Positions 24,434-32,568 of a stretch of 64,000 nucleotides of DNA are shown in pieces. The first letter of the stretch is position 1; each line of letters opens with the position of its first letter. Under the pieces are notes generated by a model. The model had not been told where the DNA came from. It ran no database searches and was given only the letters and a program-made list of their open reading frames with translations. Source of the stretch: a virus; the IMG/VR virus record IMGVR_UViG_3300043777_000086, positions 42,153-106,152 of that record, one strand, 5' to 3'. The translations under genes were made by a program, and so were the position numbers.

Positions 24434-24641
24434 TGGCCCTCACCCACAATTCCACTTCCTGCTTAGCCTCTTCCTGCGTCTGATGCAGTCCAAGCGTGGA
24501 ATCCTCCCAGTCCTCAAGCATCCCATACGCCCACCAGCCGCGACCGAAGGAGTCCTGGGCCACACTGCCGACGATGGCCCCGTCAAGCACCAGTAGATCA
24601 TGTCGCCAGTGGAGTTTGAATTGTGCTTCAGCTTTCGGCAT
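24426..24641 (-). CDS. Small hypothetical protein, 71 aa
   Basis: I prefer ATG 24641, with GGAG in front, to the earlier in-frame ATG at 24698, because a separate tiny frame occupies that space. The compact beta sequence (QFKLHWRHDLLVLDGAIVGS) then WWAYGMLEDWED and an acidic helix (QTQEEAKQEVELWVR) resembles small phage regulators of unknown function. No family recognised. Confidence 0.65.
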   Translation of the reverse strand: MPKAEAQFKLHWRHDLLVLDGAIVGSVAQDSFGRGWWAYGMLEDWEDSTLGLHQTQEEAKQEVELWVRANA

Positions 24642-24708
24642 CCCCGCACTCCCTCCTTCGCCAGTCCCAGTACTGCTCTTCGGTAAGGTCTTCGTCATCG
24701 GTGGTCAT
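24628..24708 (-). CDS. 26-residue acidic micro-gene
   Basis: Reads MTTDDEDLTEEQYWDWRRRE and ends CGDAES. The ATG overlaps the TGA of the PAPS-reductase-like gene (ATGA), the junction used throughout this operon, and the frame ends inside the next gene's start region. It may be a real micro-protein or only a translational bridge to the 71-residue gene. Confidence 0.45.
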   Translation of the reverse strand: MTTDDEDLTEEQYWDWRRRECGDAES

Positions 24709-25406
24709 AGGCTGCATACTCGGCATATCTCCCCCTGTTTACCATCTCCGCGAATCGGCCTGCCGCGCTCAAACTCTGCCGCGAGTTCCGCAAGCGACGA
24801 CGGCCATGTATCGCGACCGGGCGAGCGAAAGGTATGCCCCATCCTAGCTTCTTGCGCCACTGCGTCGGCGTAAATTTCTGGATAATCGCGCCACAGATCA
24901 CGCCATTCGCTTAGGCGCTGGTGGTAGCAACGCGCACAGTCCGTCCGCTTCGGGATTGTAATGCCGCGCTCCGCAAGATAAGACCTAACTTCCGTGATGC
25001 CCCATCCCCATTCGCGGAACGGGAATCGCGACTGAACCAATTCTCCATAAATACCTTCGCGCTCCTCTTCATCCGCCCGTAATCCGACGTGGTTTATAAC
25101 CGGGGCATTGCGAACACACCACGCGATAGTAGGCTCGATTTTAAGTTGCCGCGTACACCACCGTTGCCTGAAGTTTGGTAGGGCGCTGTGAATCTGAATC
25201 AGACCATTGAGAGTTTGAGCCGATACGCGTATAAACGACTTCCCGAGCAAGCGCTCCAGATTGGACCAGTGCTCCAGCATCGGCGGCAATTCATCCCCAG
25301 TCGGCGTGATGAGATATTCCCAGTCAGTTTCCGGCTCAACCTCGCGAAGTCGCAGTGCGAGCGCCACAGAATCTTTCCCGCCGCTGACGCCGACGATATG
25401 TCTCAC
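24705..25406 (-). CDS. PAPS-reductase-family (adenine nucleotide alpha hydrolase) protein
   Basis: 233 residues from GTG 25406, which has GGAGGT six bases upstream and overlaps the preceding TGA (GTGA). VSGGKDSVALAL (7-18) is the PP-loop that binds ATP or a related nucleotide; ITPTGDELPPM and RWCTRQLKIEP (83-92) are family features. Two Cys pairs, C157/C160 and C228/C231, could hold an Fe-S cluster or zinc, as in DndC-like and related phage proteins. True PAPS reduction is not established. No dnd or ssp partners are visible. Alternatives include sulfur insertion into nucleic acid. It is notable because an APS kinase lies 8 kb away. Confidence 0.82.
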   Translation of the reverse strand: MRHIVGVSGGKDSVALALRLREVEPETDWEYLITPTGDELPPMLEHWSNLERLLGKSFIRVSAQTLNGLIQIHSALPNFRQRWCTRQLKIEPTIAWCVRNAPVINHVGLRADEEEREGIYGELVQSRFPFREWGWGITEVRSYLAERGITIPKRTDCARCYHQRLSEWRDLWRDYPEIYADAVAQEARMGHTFRSPGRDTWPSSLAELAAEFERGRPIRGDGKQGEICRVCSL

Positions 25407-26056
25407 GGCCTCACCTCCCACTGATTTGCCGGTGGAGTAATCCACGCTTCCCAGTCCTGCTTAGGCACAACAGGTAACGTTGCAGGCTGATTCACAAGCG
25501 GATCTATCCGTCGCATTGGAATTGACGCAGGCGCTTTCCCGAACGCCGCGAGTGCCGTGTAGTCCGCGCACTGTCCAGCCCCGAGAGCAATGATGGCCGG
25601 TGGGGGATTGTCGATCGCGTACTTGGGAATGTTTTTTGAGAACAGCGCTTGCGCGGCAGGGATCAGCAAGCCGCCTGCCGTGATGATCGGCCCCAGTTCG
25701 CTGGGGCTCTTGTGTAGCGTGTTTTCGATCGTCACACCTAGGCCGATCGCCGCGCCGCCGTATCCGAGTACCTGAGTCGCGCGATACGCAAAGGAATGAT
25801 CGACTCGCGCGTTTAAGATTGCCGTTGACTGCGAGAATGTGTAGAAATTCACCTCAGGAAAGTTCGATTCCACCAAGGCCCACGGGATCGGTATGGGAGT
25901 TGGGCCGATGGCGCAGACCCTCAGATTCCAAGCGTAGGCTGACAGGCCCTTGCCGAGCAGCGGAGCGGTACCCGCTGAACTCATGAGGTTCATGCTTACG
26001 GTGATCTGCGCCGTGAGCGGCAGGCAGAGGATTCCAAGATGGAGCGCTAGTTTCAT
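25403..26056 (-). CDS. Secreted hypothetical protein, 217 aa
   Basis: A signal peptide (MKLALHLGILCLPLTAQ) is followed by an unusual mixture of hydrophobic Gly/Ala stretches (TQVLGYGGAAIGLGVTIENT and GPIITAGGLLIPAAQALF) that might be membrane-active or structural. It ends with a Pro-rich, Trp-containing tail (DWEAWITPPANQWEVRP). No family recognised. The ATG overlaps the lipoprotein stop, and the end overlaps the PAPS-reductase-like start. Confidence 0.7.
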   Translation of the reverse strand: MKLALHLGILCLPLTAQITVSMNLMSSAGTAPLLGKGLSAYAWNLRVCAIGPTPIPIPWALVESNFPEVNFYTFSQSTAILNARVDHSFAYRATQVLGYGGAAIGLGVTIENTLHKSPSELGPIITAGGLLIPAAQALFSKNIPKYAIDNPPPAIIALGAGQCADYTALAAFGKAPASIPMRRIDPLVNQPATLPVVPKQDWEAWITPPANQWEVRP

Positions 26057-26568
26057 TTGGGCTTAGGCAGGCATCGCGCTAGTTCCAAGCGCCGCGCGTC
26101 CGCTTGTCTCCGTTCCTCTTCGCGGCGTGCCGCCTCCGTCTCCGCTTGATTGTGCCCCGCTGCTTTCTCTCTTGAGACCCGCTCTATGTCGTCGTACTCG
26201 CGGCGATACGTGTCCAGCCAGTGATTGTAAGCAGCCTGAACCTTGGCGTCCTTTATTGCTGCCGTGAAGTCCTCCATTTTATGCAGACGCTCACGGGCGT
26301 AACCGAGCTGCGCAGCATTTGGTGTGTAGCTCCCATCAAAGTAAGTCAGGTGAGGGAACAGCACGTCCAGCGCGGCGTTGCTGAGATCCTCATCCGAGAA
26401 CGGCTTATTGTCGCAGAGGATCGGCTCATCAGGCTTGGGTGTCATCGTCGCGACAACCTTGCTAGCAACCGAAGTCGTACCGCTAGACAAAGCGTGTGGG
26501 CCTTCCTGGTGCGTGGGCTTGCATCCGCAGAGCACCAGCGAGAGCGCGAGGATCAGAAGGCGGGTCAC
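26053..26568 (-). CDS. Putative lipoprotein, 171 aa
   Basis: The GTG at 26568 overlaps the preceding TGA and follows GGAGG. The start VTRLLILALSLVLCGCKPTH has a lipobox (LCGC), so the mature protein probably carries a lipid on Cys and sits in the envelope. The mature part is charged and helical with a long coiled coil at the end (EKAAGHNQAETEAARREEER). An outer-membrane-spanin-like or superinfection-exclusion role is possible; no family motif decides. Confidence 0.72.
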   Translation of the reverse strand: MTRLLILALSLVLCGCKPTHQEGPHALSSGTTSVASKVVATMTPKPDEPILCDNKPFSDEDLSNAALDVLFPHLTYFDGSYTPNAAQLGYARERLHKMEDFTAAIKDAKVQAAYNHWLDTYRREYDDIERVSREKAAGHNQAETEAARREEERRQADARRLELARCLPKPK

Positions 26569-27272
26569 TTTCCCTCCGGTAGAGGTCCTAACCAAAAATA
26601 CGACGGCGCTCCGAACAGCCCGGTCCCGTAATCAAGGAACGTGTAGGCTGGATTTCCAGGGCACGGCGTTCCATTCGGCAGCACCACGCCCTTCTCTACC
26701 GCGTACACACCCTGCACAGGTCCAGCGATCCCCATCTCGGTGGTGGTCGCTTCAAAGGCCCCGATGAGCTGCGGGGTCACTGGGGTCGGGGGAGCAACGG
26801 GCGCGAATGGCTTATAGCTCGAGTCCGCTACGCTCGATATGAAGGCGCCTACCGGAGGGTTCAAGGGAGGATAGGTGAGCATCCCTGGAACCGCGTCGCC
26901 TGGGGGCGCGTACGGATTTGGAGTCCCCGCGGGGAGTGTCCATTCGTATCCGTCCTGAATGCGAAAGAATTCTACCGCGGTCGGCGTCTGATCTCCGATC
27001 CCCACAATTTGTAGATCAACCGAGAACCCTTTAGCGGCTAGCGAAAGGGCGGCCTCCTCGCGTAACGTACCGGCAGGCATATCGAAGACCGCCCGAACTT
27101 TTGGCGATAGCCACTCCCTGTATGCCTTGTCGATATTCTGAACCGGATACGAAACTCCGAGGTTGTTCCCGTTCGAGTCTCGGCCGGCCCATTGCCCTTG
27201 AGCGTTCCAGGGCGATATGACGACGTTCGGCAGCGTGAGGGTGCCGGTGGTGATGGTACCTGTGGGTGACAT
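26565..27272 (-). CDS. Hypothetical protein, first gene of the 27-18 kb operon
   Basis: 235 residues from ATG 27272, with GGAG five bases upstream. No family recognised and no signal peptide. The N-terminal half has a mixed alpha/beta look (AYREWLSPKVRAVFDMPAG, then EEAALSLAAKGFSVDLQIVG); the C-terminal half is Pro/Gly-rich (PNPYAPPGDAVPGM, then LTYPPLNPPVGAF). It directly follows a strong promoter with the palindromic site in its spacer, so it may be made early and regulated. Confidence 0.72.
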   Translation of the reverse strand: MSPTGTITTGTLTLPNVVISPWNAQGQWAGRDSNGNNLGVSYPVQNIDKAYREWLSPKVRAVFDMPAGTLREEAALSLAAKGFSVDLQIVGIGDQTPTAVEFFRIQDGYEWTLPAGTPNPYAPPGDAVPGMLTYPPLNPPVGAFISSVADSSYKPFAPVAPPTPVTPQLIGAFEATTTEMGIAGPVQGVYAVEKGVVLPNGTPCPGNPAYTFLDYGTGLFGAPSYFWLGPLPEGK

Positions 27273-27288
27273 TGGATCTCCTGGGTGC

Positions 27289-27317
27289 AGTATAGCCTTG
27301 TCCGAGTTCGGACGCAA
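27289..27317 (-). promoter_or_regulatory. Promoter with palindromic operator in its spacer
   Basis: Minus strand: TTGCGT (27312-27317), 17-base spacer, TATACT (27289-27294). The spacer contains the exact palindrome TCCGAACTCGGA (27301-27312). It drives the long operon that begins at 27272. A protein bound there would block polymerase. Confidence 0.65.
27301..27312. repeat. Dispersed palindrome, exact copy 3 (promoter operator)
   Basis: TCCGAGTTCGGA, preceded by CTTG, in the divergent gap between the minus-strand operon and the plus-strand zinc-finger/DUF1003 pair. This is the only exact copy that is intergenic and inside a recognisable promoter. Confidence 0.75.
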
Positions 27318-27338
27318 GATATTTTGTGCAGATAAATC

Positions 27339-27367
27339 TTGCGCGCTCGCGGAACCTGTGCGACTAT
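27339..27367 (+). promoter_or_regulatory. Promoter of zinc-finger/DUF1003 pair, leaderless
   Basis: TTGCGC (27339-27344), 17 bases, GACTAT (27362-27367). The GTG start codon lies 6 bases beyond, with no ribosome site, so the message is probably leaderless. Confidence 0.5.
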
Positions 27368-27373
27368 TTCAAT

Positions 27374-27487
27374 GTGAAGACTAAACCACGCGGCAGGCCG
27401 GTACGCGTATCCTATTGTGTCCGCTGCGGAAAGAAGTGCCCGTCTGCTCGTGAAGCGCGGGAGCATTGCAGGAGAACACGGAAATGA
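27374..27487 (+). CDS. 37-residue basic zinc-finger peptide
   Basis: Reads MKTKPRGRPVRVSYCVRCGK and continues KCPSAREAREHCRRTRK. CxxC, a third Cys, and a final HC could bind zinc, with many Arg/Lys residues for nucleic-acid contact. GTG start directly after a -10 box. The stop overlaps the ATG of the DUF1003 gene (ATGA), which strongly supports it as a gene. Possibly a small regulator. Confidence 0.72.
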   Translation: MKTKPRGRPVRVSYCVRCGKKCPSAREAREHCRRTRK

Positions 27488-27801
27488 TGCCCGCTCCCAA
27501 GCTGAGCCGCTCTCAGCGTGCTGCCGACGTGGTGACGGAGTTCTGTGGGTCGTGGACGTTCATCATTGCGTTCTCGCTAATCACTTTCGGATGGATGGCG
27601 CTCAACACCGTAGTGGTGCTATTCCGCATCTTTGATCCCTATCCGTTTCTGCTGATGAATCTGTTTCTTACCGTCATCAGCACATTCCAAAGCCCGCTCA
27701 TCATGATGAGTCAGAATAGGCAAATGGAGAGGGATCGGGACGCCGTGCAGGGACTACACGAAAAGCTGGATGAGTTGAAGAAACAATTGGAGCGCGGATG
27801 A
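27484..27801 (+). CDS. DUF1003-family membrane protein, short form
   Basis: 105 residues. The sequence has the family hallmarks: RAADVVTEFCGSWTFIIAFS, WMALNTVVVLFRIFDPYPF, LNLFLTVISTFQSPLIMMSQ and NRQMERDR. Two transmembrane helices (about 24-42 and 56-72) are followed by a cytoplasmic coiled-coil tail (LHEKLDELKKQLERG). Typical bacterial members are longer. Function unknown. The ATG is coupled to the zinc-finger peptide and also has GGAG eight bases upstream. Forms a two-gene plus-strand island. Confidence 0.88.
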   Translation: MMPAPKLSRSQRAADVVTEFCGSWTFIIAFSLITFGWMALNTVVVLFRIFDPYPFLLMNLFLTVISTFQSPLIMMSQNRQMERDRDAVQGLHEKLDELKKQLERG

Positions 27802-27816
27802 TTCCAAGCCCTAGGC

Positions 27817-30800
27817 TTAGTAGATCGAGCGAATCGGCTGTGAGATTACGGTCGACCCGTTCTTCAAATCCTCGATGATCCACGCGATGAATCCGGGGAT
27901 CTTTGGCACGGAGATCGTACATCCGCTTGAGCACGTCACGTAGGATGTGGTGTTGTAAGTGGATTCCGTGGTCGGTCCGAACAAATACGGCGTCGCGCCC
28001 GTCCCGTCCGTAGCGCAGTTGTCCGTACGGTTCGTGCAGTAGAAATTAGATGGACTACTTCCGGTCCACGTTGTCCCGGCCGGCGCGAACTCAGAGTAGG
28101 CGAATCGGATCCTGCGCGTATCCCCCGATGCCCCGGCGCCGTACTTAATCTGGATCTGCTGGAAGTCCGGAGAGGTTGGGTAGTTCATTTGCGGAGTCGG
28201 TGGGAGCTTATAGGCCCAGATGTCGATCCGGCCGCCACCGCTGCACCAGTCGCACACGAACATCGCCCATTGTCCGGTTGGTTCGGGAATAAACGTCGAG
28301 AATGAATACTGACGCCCCGGCCCCATCAAACCCATGCCGATCGATCGAAGTGTCGAACCGGTATAGTCCGAAAAATCGATGCGCTGCTGGATCATCATGG
28401 CCCCAAATGGAACGAAGCTATATACGCACGGGTAGTTATCGTCGTACCAGTTGGAGACGCACGCAGTAGAGAGCCTAGCCGAAGGGACCGTCATATAGGA
28501 GTCGCCTGGGCTGGATCCGGCGACACACTCCCCAGAAAGGTAGGCTCGACAACCCTGCCAAGGGACGCTGCTGCTCAACACTGAAGATGGCCCGCTCACA
28601 TCCTTCAGTAAGTTCGGACCTGCCCAGAACACCGGAGGGCTCACTTTGTAATTCGCCGCGGTCGAAGACCCGCACGCGCTTCCGTTTGCGACCTTATAGA
28701 TTATTCCACTCACTAACGTCACTGTTATTGGGCACGTTCCGGTTGCTGTCTCGTTAGATAGCCCATCGGATGGATTCCAGTGATTGAAGTCAGTCATCCA
28801 GGTTCTGTCGTAAATCGGAGCCGTATACTGATGCACAGACGGATAACCCTGAAGAGACCCACCTATAGACACCCCAGAACCAACCCCATGAAACACTGGC
28901 TTGCCAATCGTCGTTGAGTACGGCTGACCAACCTGAGTTGTGAATGGAATATTATACCGCGCCTGTAGGCTTTGAACGTAATTCGTTGCTCCCGGCGTGG
29001 GTCCAGGGCTAAGATCGAAGTGCCCACTAAAGGCCATCGGATCGTTAAGAAATGTGAGTGTTGATTTTGTTACGTCAAACCAATTACCTACACCCGGAAG
29101 ACAGCACACAGCGCCGGGCGGAGTTGCATAACCCGTCCATCCGGTACTCGAATTCTTAGTCGAAGCATTGAATGAACCCCAGATCGGAAACTGCGCGCGC
29201 GCCCATGTCACCACGAGACACTGCACTCCGCAACCTACATCCGTTACCGGAGCTACCGTGAGTGCCTGTAGGGTCTCGTTAACAGCGTGCAGAGATAAGG
29301 CGTCACCAGGTGCCAAACCCTGAATCTGCGACCACGCTGAATTCTGCGGCGTCGGCCACTTCGCCAATTCCGCAGTGCTCGGACTATGGGACGCCACATC
29401 CGGCATGTGGACCGTCACACACAGATTCCCTGTAATGCCGAATGAATTAGTCGGGCACGTATCTAGTGGGGACGTCGTGGTCATCGACGTGTCCGTCGTG
29501 AACACACCGCCTTTGAGCATGCTGTAGGGCGTTGACTGCCACGGCCCGACACCGGTTACGCTTGGGGTCGCCACGAAGGAGTATGCTCCGCCGAGAAGAT
29601 TACAGATAACGGAATAATATCCCCCAGAGGCATCGGCGGAATGATTAGCGCACCAACGCTGCGGAAAATGAGAATAGATGTTATCCGTTGCTGTAATAAG
29701 GCCTGTGGAGACATTGAACACATTGATTAGCGTGATTGTCTCGCCACCGGTAGGCGGACCGTTGCTGACCACCGCGAAGCCATTCGTGAACCGGTCAACG
29801 ATAGCTGGGTGCGAGGACGTCCCCACATCTGCAAATACCGAGCTATCCCAGTATGGGTTGGTCGCGTGGATCTGGTTATTTATGTCCAATCCAGCGCTTG
29901 CCGGGGTCAGGTCGGTCCACGTGAGGTTTTGATCGGACCATTGTGGCCCCTGAAACCAATTCTGCGTTGTGTCCTGCCCAGGAGAACAGCCGCCACCACC
30001 CGTACAATTATCGGATGATGGGTAAAGGCTGTGGCCGTACGCTTTGAACTTACCGGCGGTGGGGTTGTACACAACCTTGAAAATAGAGGGCGTTAGAGCG
30101 CTCCCTGTCTTGGCCGGAAAATCGAATGTGTTCGGATCGAACTGATCCCATGAGTCGATGAGCGGGACGAACCCACTTACCTGATTTGCGGGCGGATCCG
30201 AGCCATTAAAGAAATATAGCGGTGTAAGGTGTCGGACCTCACCAGTGCCCGGAATGAACAGTGCTAGGTTTTGAGCCCCTCCGCCAGACCTATCAAAGGT
30301 ACATAGCTCGCCGGTTTGCGGTGGAACAAGCGACGTAGATCCGTCCGCCATCGTGGAAATTGTCTGAGAATTTACCGTGCAGTAGGCCGTATTTCCCTCG
30401 GCCGGCGCGATGAACACGTCGCTAAAGGCCCAATCGAAACTCACGCTGATGTTCGCGGTCCCGGCTGCGGATCCGCTCGCCACCCAGAGCAAAAGTCCGG
30501 GCATACTGGTACCCGTCGCACTCGAGACACCGGGCGTCTCTACGACGGTCATGCTTTGACTTGTTGCTGGCGCCGCAGCGAGAGTGCAGAGGTGGTTTGT
30601 GCAAGAGCTTGACGGAATCTGATACTTCATTCCCGCGGGCCACTGGACGTTGAAGTTTAACCCCGTGGTTGTAGAGCCATTCGTGACAGCGCTACCCGAA
30701 ATCGTTATGGTAGAAGCTGTGGGTGTTAGCTGCCACGCCGTTGGAAACGTCGTCAGGTTCCAATCGCAGAAATAACAGGCTTGGCCGATAACCGTTCCGG

Positions 30801-31686
30801 GCCAGTTCGCGTTCGAGGGGAAGCTACCTGCCGGATTTCCAAGGGTGGTCGGAAGCGTTACCAAAGCGCTTGCCGGGAAGGTGCAGCTTCCGATCGCCGG
30901 GACCTCCGTGAGGCATCCCTCGATCACCATGCCGGAAACCGAACCGTTGCCGAAGATATGGACGCGTATGTCGTCGAGCGTCGGACCCACCGCCCACCCG
31001 CCGATCTGACTTCCGGTGAAGCTGATGATCTGCGGAAAGGGGATGAAAATCGGCGCTCCGTTACCCGTGCCGCTGTAGGTGTAAGAAGCAAGGGTCGATG
31101 CCGATCCACTAATAACGTTTGCTGGGTTCGTCCAGGCACTCGCCACGTCGAGCCAGTTCGTAGCGAGTTTATTGTGCTGGCTTTGTCCCCACCAGCCGGG
31201 CTGGGTAATCGGTATCAACGGAGCGCCCGTCATCGGATCGGCAACCGGAACGCGCGCCGACGGATTGACGATCGGCCAGTCGTAGTTGAAGGTCTTAGCC
31301 GAATTAAACGGCGGACTCTGTGTGTAGGCGCTTGGCTCGAGCGTCTTTGTCGTGAACGTGATGCTTCCGGTGTCAGCGCCGCTATTACATGTGACCGTCG
31401 CCGTGGTGCGGGAGTTGTAGAACAGAGTCGCCTGGGAGGAACCGGTGCCGAAGATCGCGTGCGTTGTTCCGTCGCCGGGAAGGACGGTCGTCAAATTCGA
31501 CGCATCGATCGTAACTGGTCCATAGAAACTAGCACCGAACACATTTGCGCTTATAGAATATGTGCATGGTCCGACCGTGGGTGTATAAATGACTTCCGCC
31601 TGGCGCGCGGAAACGGAGCCCAACTTGAGTGGGATTGTGGCGGAAAATACCGGGAGCGCCAACAAAGGAATGAGAAGACACCGCAT
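27817..31686 (-). CDS. Giant secreted protein, 1289 aa
   Basis: Signal peptide MRCLLIPLLALPVFSA, then a very long Ser/Thr/Gly/Asn-rich, Cys-containing beta protein. Paired Cys residues recur (CYFCDW, CVSNWYDDNYPC, CDWC, CSSGC), consistent with disulfides formed outside the cytoplasm. The C-terminal part (about 1050-1260) is rich in Trp and Tyr (FDYTGS-type strands, WAMFVCDWCSGGGRIDIWAY) and could be a carbohydrate-binding or beta-sandwich domain. No catalytic motif recognised. It follows three other exported proteins at short spacing. Fibre, adhesin or secreted decoy are all possible. Confidence 0.75.
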   Translation of the reverse strand: MRCLLIPLLALPVFSATIPLKLGSVSARQAEVIYTPTVGPCTYSISANVFGASFYGPVTIDASNLTTVLPGDGTTHAIFGTGSSQATLFYNSRTTATVTCNSGADTGSITFTTKTLEPSAYTQSPPFNSAKTFNYDWPIVNPSARVPVADPMTGAPLIPITQPGWWGQSQHNKLATNWLDVASAWTNPANVISGSASTLASYTYSGTGNGAPIFIPFPQIISFTGSQIGGWAVGPTLDDIRVHIFGNGSVSGMVIEGCLTEVPAIGSCTFPASALVTLPTTLGNPAGSFPSNANWPGTVIGQACYFCDWNLTTFPTAWQLTPTASTITISGSAVTNGSTTTGLNFNVQWPAGMKYQIPSSSCTNHLCTLAAAPATSQSMTVVETPGVSSATGTSMPGLLLWVASGSAAGTANISVSFDWAFSDVFIAPAEGNTAYCTVNSQTISTMADGSTSLVPPQTGELCTFDRSGGGAQNLALFIPGTGEVRHLTPLYFFNGSDPPANQVSGFVPLIDSWDQFDPNTFDFPAKTGSALTPSIFKVVYNPTAGKFKAYGHSLYPSSDNCTGGGGCSPGQDTTQNWFQGPQWSDQNLTWTDLTPASAGLDINNQIHATNPYWDSSVFADVGTSSHPAIVDRFTNGFAVVSNGPPTGGETITLINVFNVSTGLITATDNIYSHFPQRWCANHSADASGGYYSVICNLLGGAYSFVATPSVTGVGPWQSTPYSMLKGGVFTTDTSMTTTSPLDTCPTNSFGITGNLCVTVHMPDVASHSPSTAELAKWPTPQNSAWSQIQGLAPGDALSLHAVNETLQALTVAPVTDVGCGVQCLVVTWARAQFPIWGSFNASTKNSSTGWTGYATPPGAVCCLPGVGNWFDVTKSTLTFLNDPMAFSGHFDLSPGPTPGATNYVQSLQARYNIPFTTQVGQPYSTTIGKPVFHGVGSGVSIGGSLQGYPSVHQYTAPIYDRTWMTDFNHWNPSDGLSNETATGTCPITVTLVSGIIYKVANGSACGSSTAANYKVSPPVFWAGPNLLKDVSGPSSVLSSSVPWQGCRAYLSGECVAGSSPGDSYMTVPSARLSTACVSNWYDDNYPCVYSFVPFGAMMIQQRIDFSDYTGSTLRSIGMGLMGPGRQYSFSTFIPEPTGQWAMFVCDWCSGGGRIDIWAYKLPPTPQMNYPTSPDFQQIQIKYGAGASGDTRRIRFAYSEFAPAGTTWTGSSPSNFYCTNRTDNCATDGTGATPYLFGPTTESTYNTTSYVTCSSGCTISVPKIPGFIAWIIEDLKNGSTVISQPIRSIY

Positions 31687-32559
31687 CTACTGGACCCCGG
31701 AAATTACCTGATAAAGCATCGTGACTACGATAGATGCTCCCGCTCCGCCGGTGCAGTTGGCGGTTGAACTGCCAATATACAATCCCTTATTGACGACCGT
31801 GGCTGTAGCGGCTGTGCCATTGGTAGCAAGAGGGAAGGCGCTCTGCGAGGCGGTAAATTCAATCACGGTATTCTCAGAATAAGAAGTTGCAAAGACCGGA
31901 GACATGTTATACGCACTATCAGCCATTGAGGAACTATAACCGAGTCCGAAATTATGCCCGCAAGTAAACAACGCTCCGGCGTACACGAAGTTAATAAATA
32001 TATCAACTGGCTCGATAACCGTACCGGTGCCTAACGCGGCGAGTATCGGCTGGGGGGTTGTGAAAAGATTGGTGACTTGGCTAGCGCTTAGAGTTATGGT
32101 CACCGACTGGACTGCCGAGGCCCCGGAGCTCGCTGCCACACCAAGGTTCAGCACCGTCCCTGTCGCGTTCGCTGCCGCTGTGGTCTGTGCTTGCCCGTAC
32201 CATCCGCTTGTCGGCAGAGTTGTTCCGACATCCGTACAGCGTCCTGTGGTCACTGTCAATTGAACATAGTGGCCCTTGGTATACCCTGTCGCATCAGCCT
32301 GACATGGGCCTTCACTTCCAGGTCCAGCCATAGCGACGCTACCCGAGGTTCCCGCGCCGCTGACTGGGAGATAAAGCTGCGCGGCTGTCGCGGCAGTTGT
32401 GGCCGTGATCGCATTCCCGGAGGAATTGATTAGCGCCAGATTCCCCGTCGCGGTTCCCGTTGAAGTATCGTTCGTGGCGGTGATCTGGCGCATCACCCCT
32501 GGGGTCTGGGCATGCACCAACGCCGCGATTAGACAGATGGGAATGATAAGCCTTTTCAT
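31687..32559 (-). CDS. Exported protein with phage decoration-type domain
   Basis: 290 residues: signal peptide MKRLIIPICLIAALVHAQ, a Thr/Ala-rich stalk, and a C-terminal beta domain from about 155 (ITLSASQVTNLFTTPQPILA, ALGTGTVIEPVDIFINFVYA, HNFGLGY). The same order of elements occurs in the 204-residue protein of the capsid locus at 40112-40726 (AVQVDAMSVTPLVLVPA, GAGTVIEVVSCLLELVY, GAIGLYYS), so the two are paralogues of a widespread phage trimer or decoration domain. AAGGA precedes the ATG. The signal peptide is unexpected for this domain. Confidence 0.75.
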   Translation of the reverse strand: MKRLIIPICLIAALVHAQTPGVMRQITATNDTSTGTATGNLALINSSGNAITATTAATAAQLYLPVSGAGTSGSVAMAGPGSEGPCQADATGYTKGHYVQLTVTTGRCTDVGTTLPTSGWYGQAQTTAAANATGTVLNLGVAASSGASAVQSVTITLSASQVTNLFTTPQPILAALGTGTVIEPVDIFINFVYAGALFTCGHNFGLGYSSSMADSAYNMSPVFATSYSENTVIEFTASQSAFPLATNGTAATATVVNKGLYIGSSTANCTGGAGASIVVTMLYQVISGVQ

Positions 32560-32568
32560 GTTTTCCTT

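Noticed and set aside
30781-31767. 328-codon plus-strand frame opposite the 1289-residue gene
   Set aside because: Shadow of a real gene on the other strand, high Arg content, no motif or start signal.
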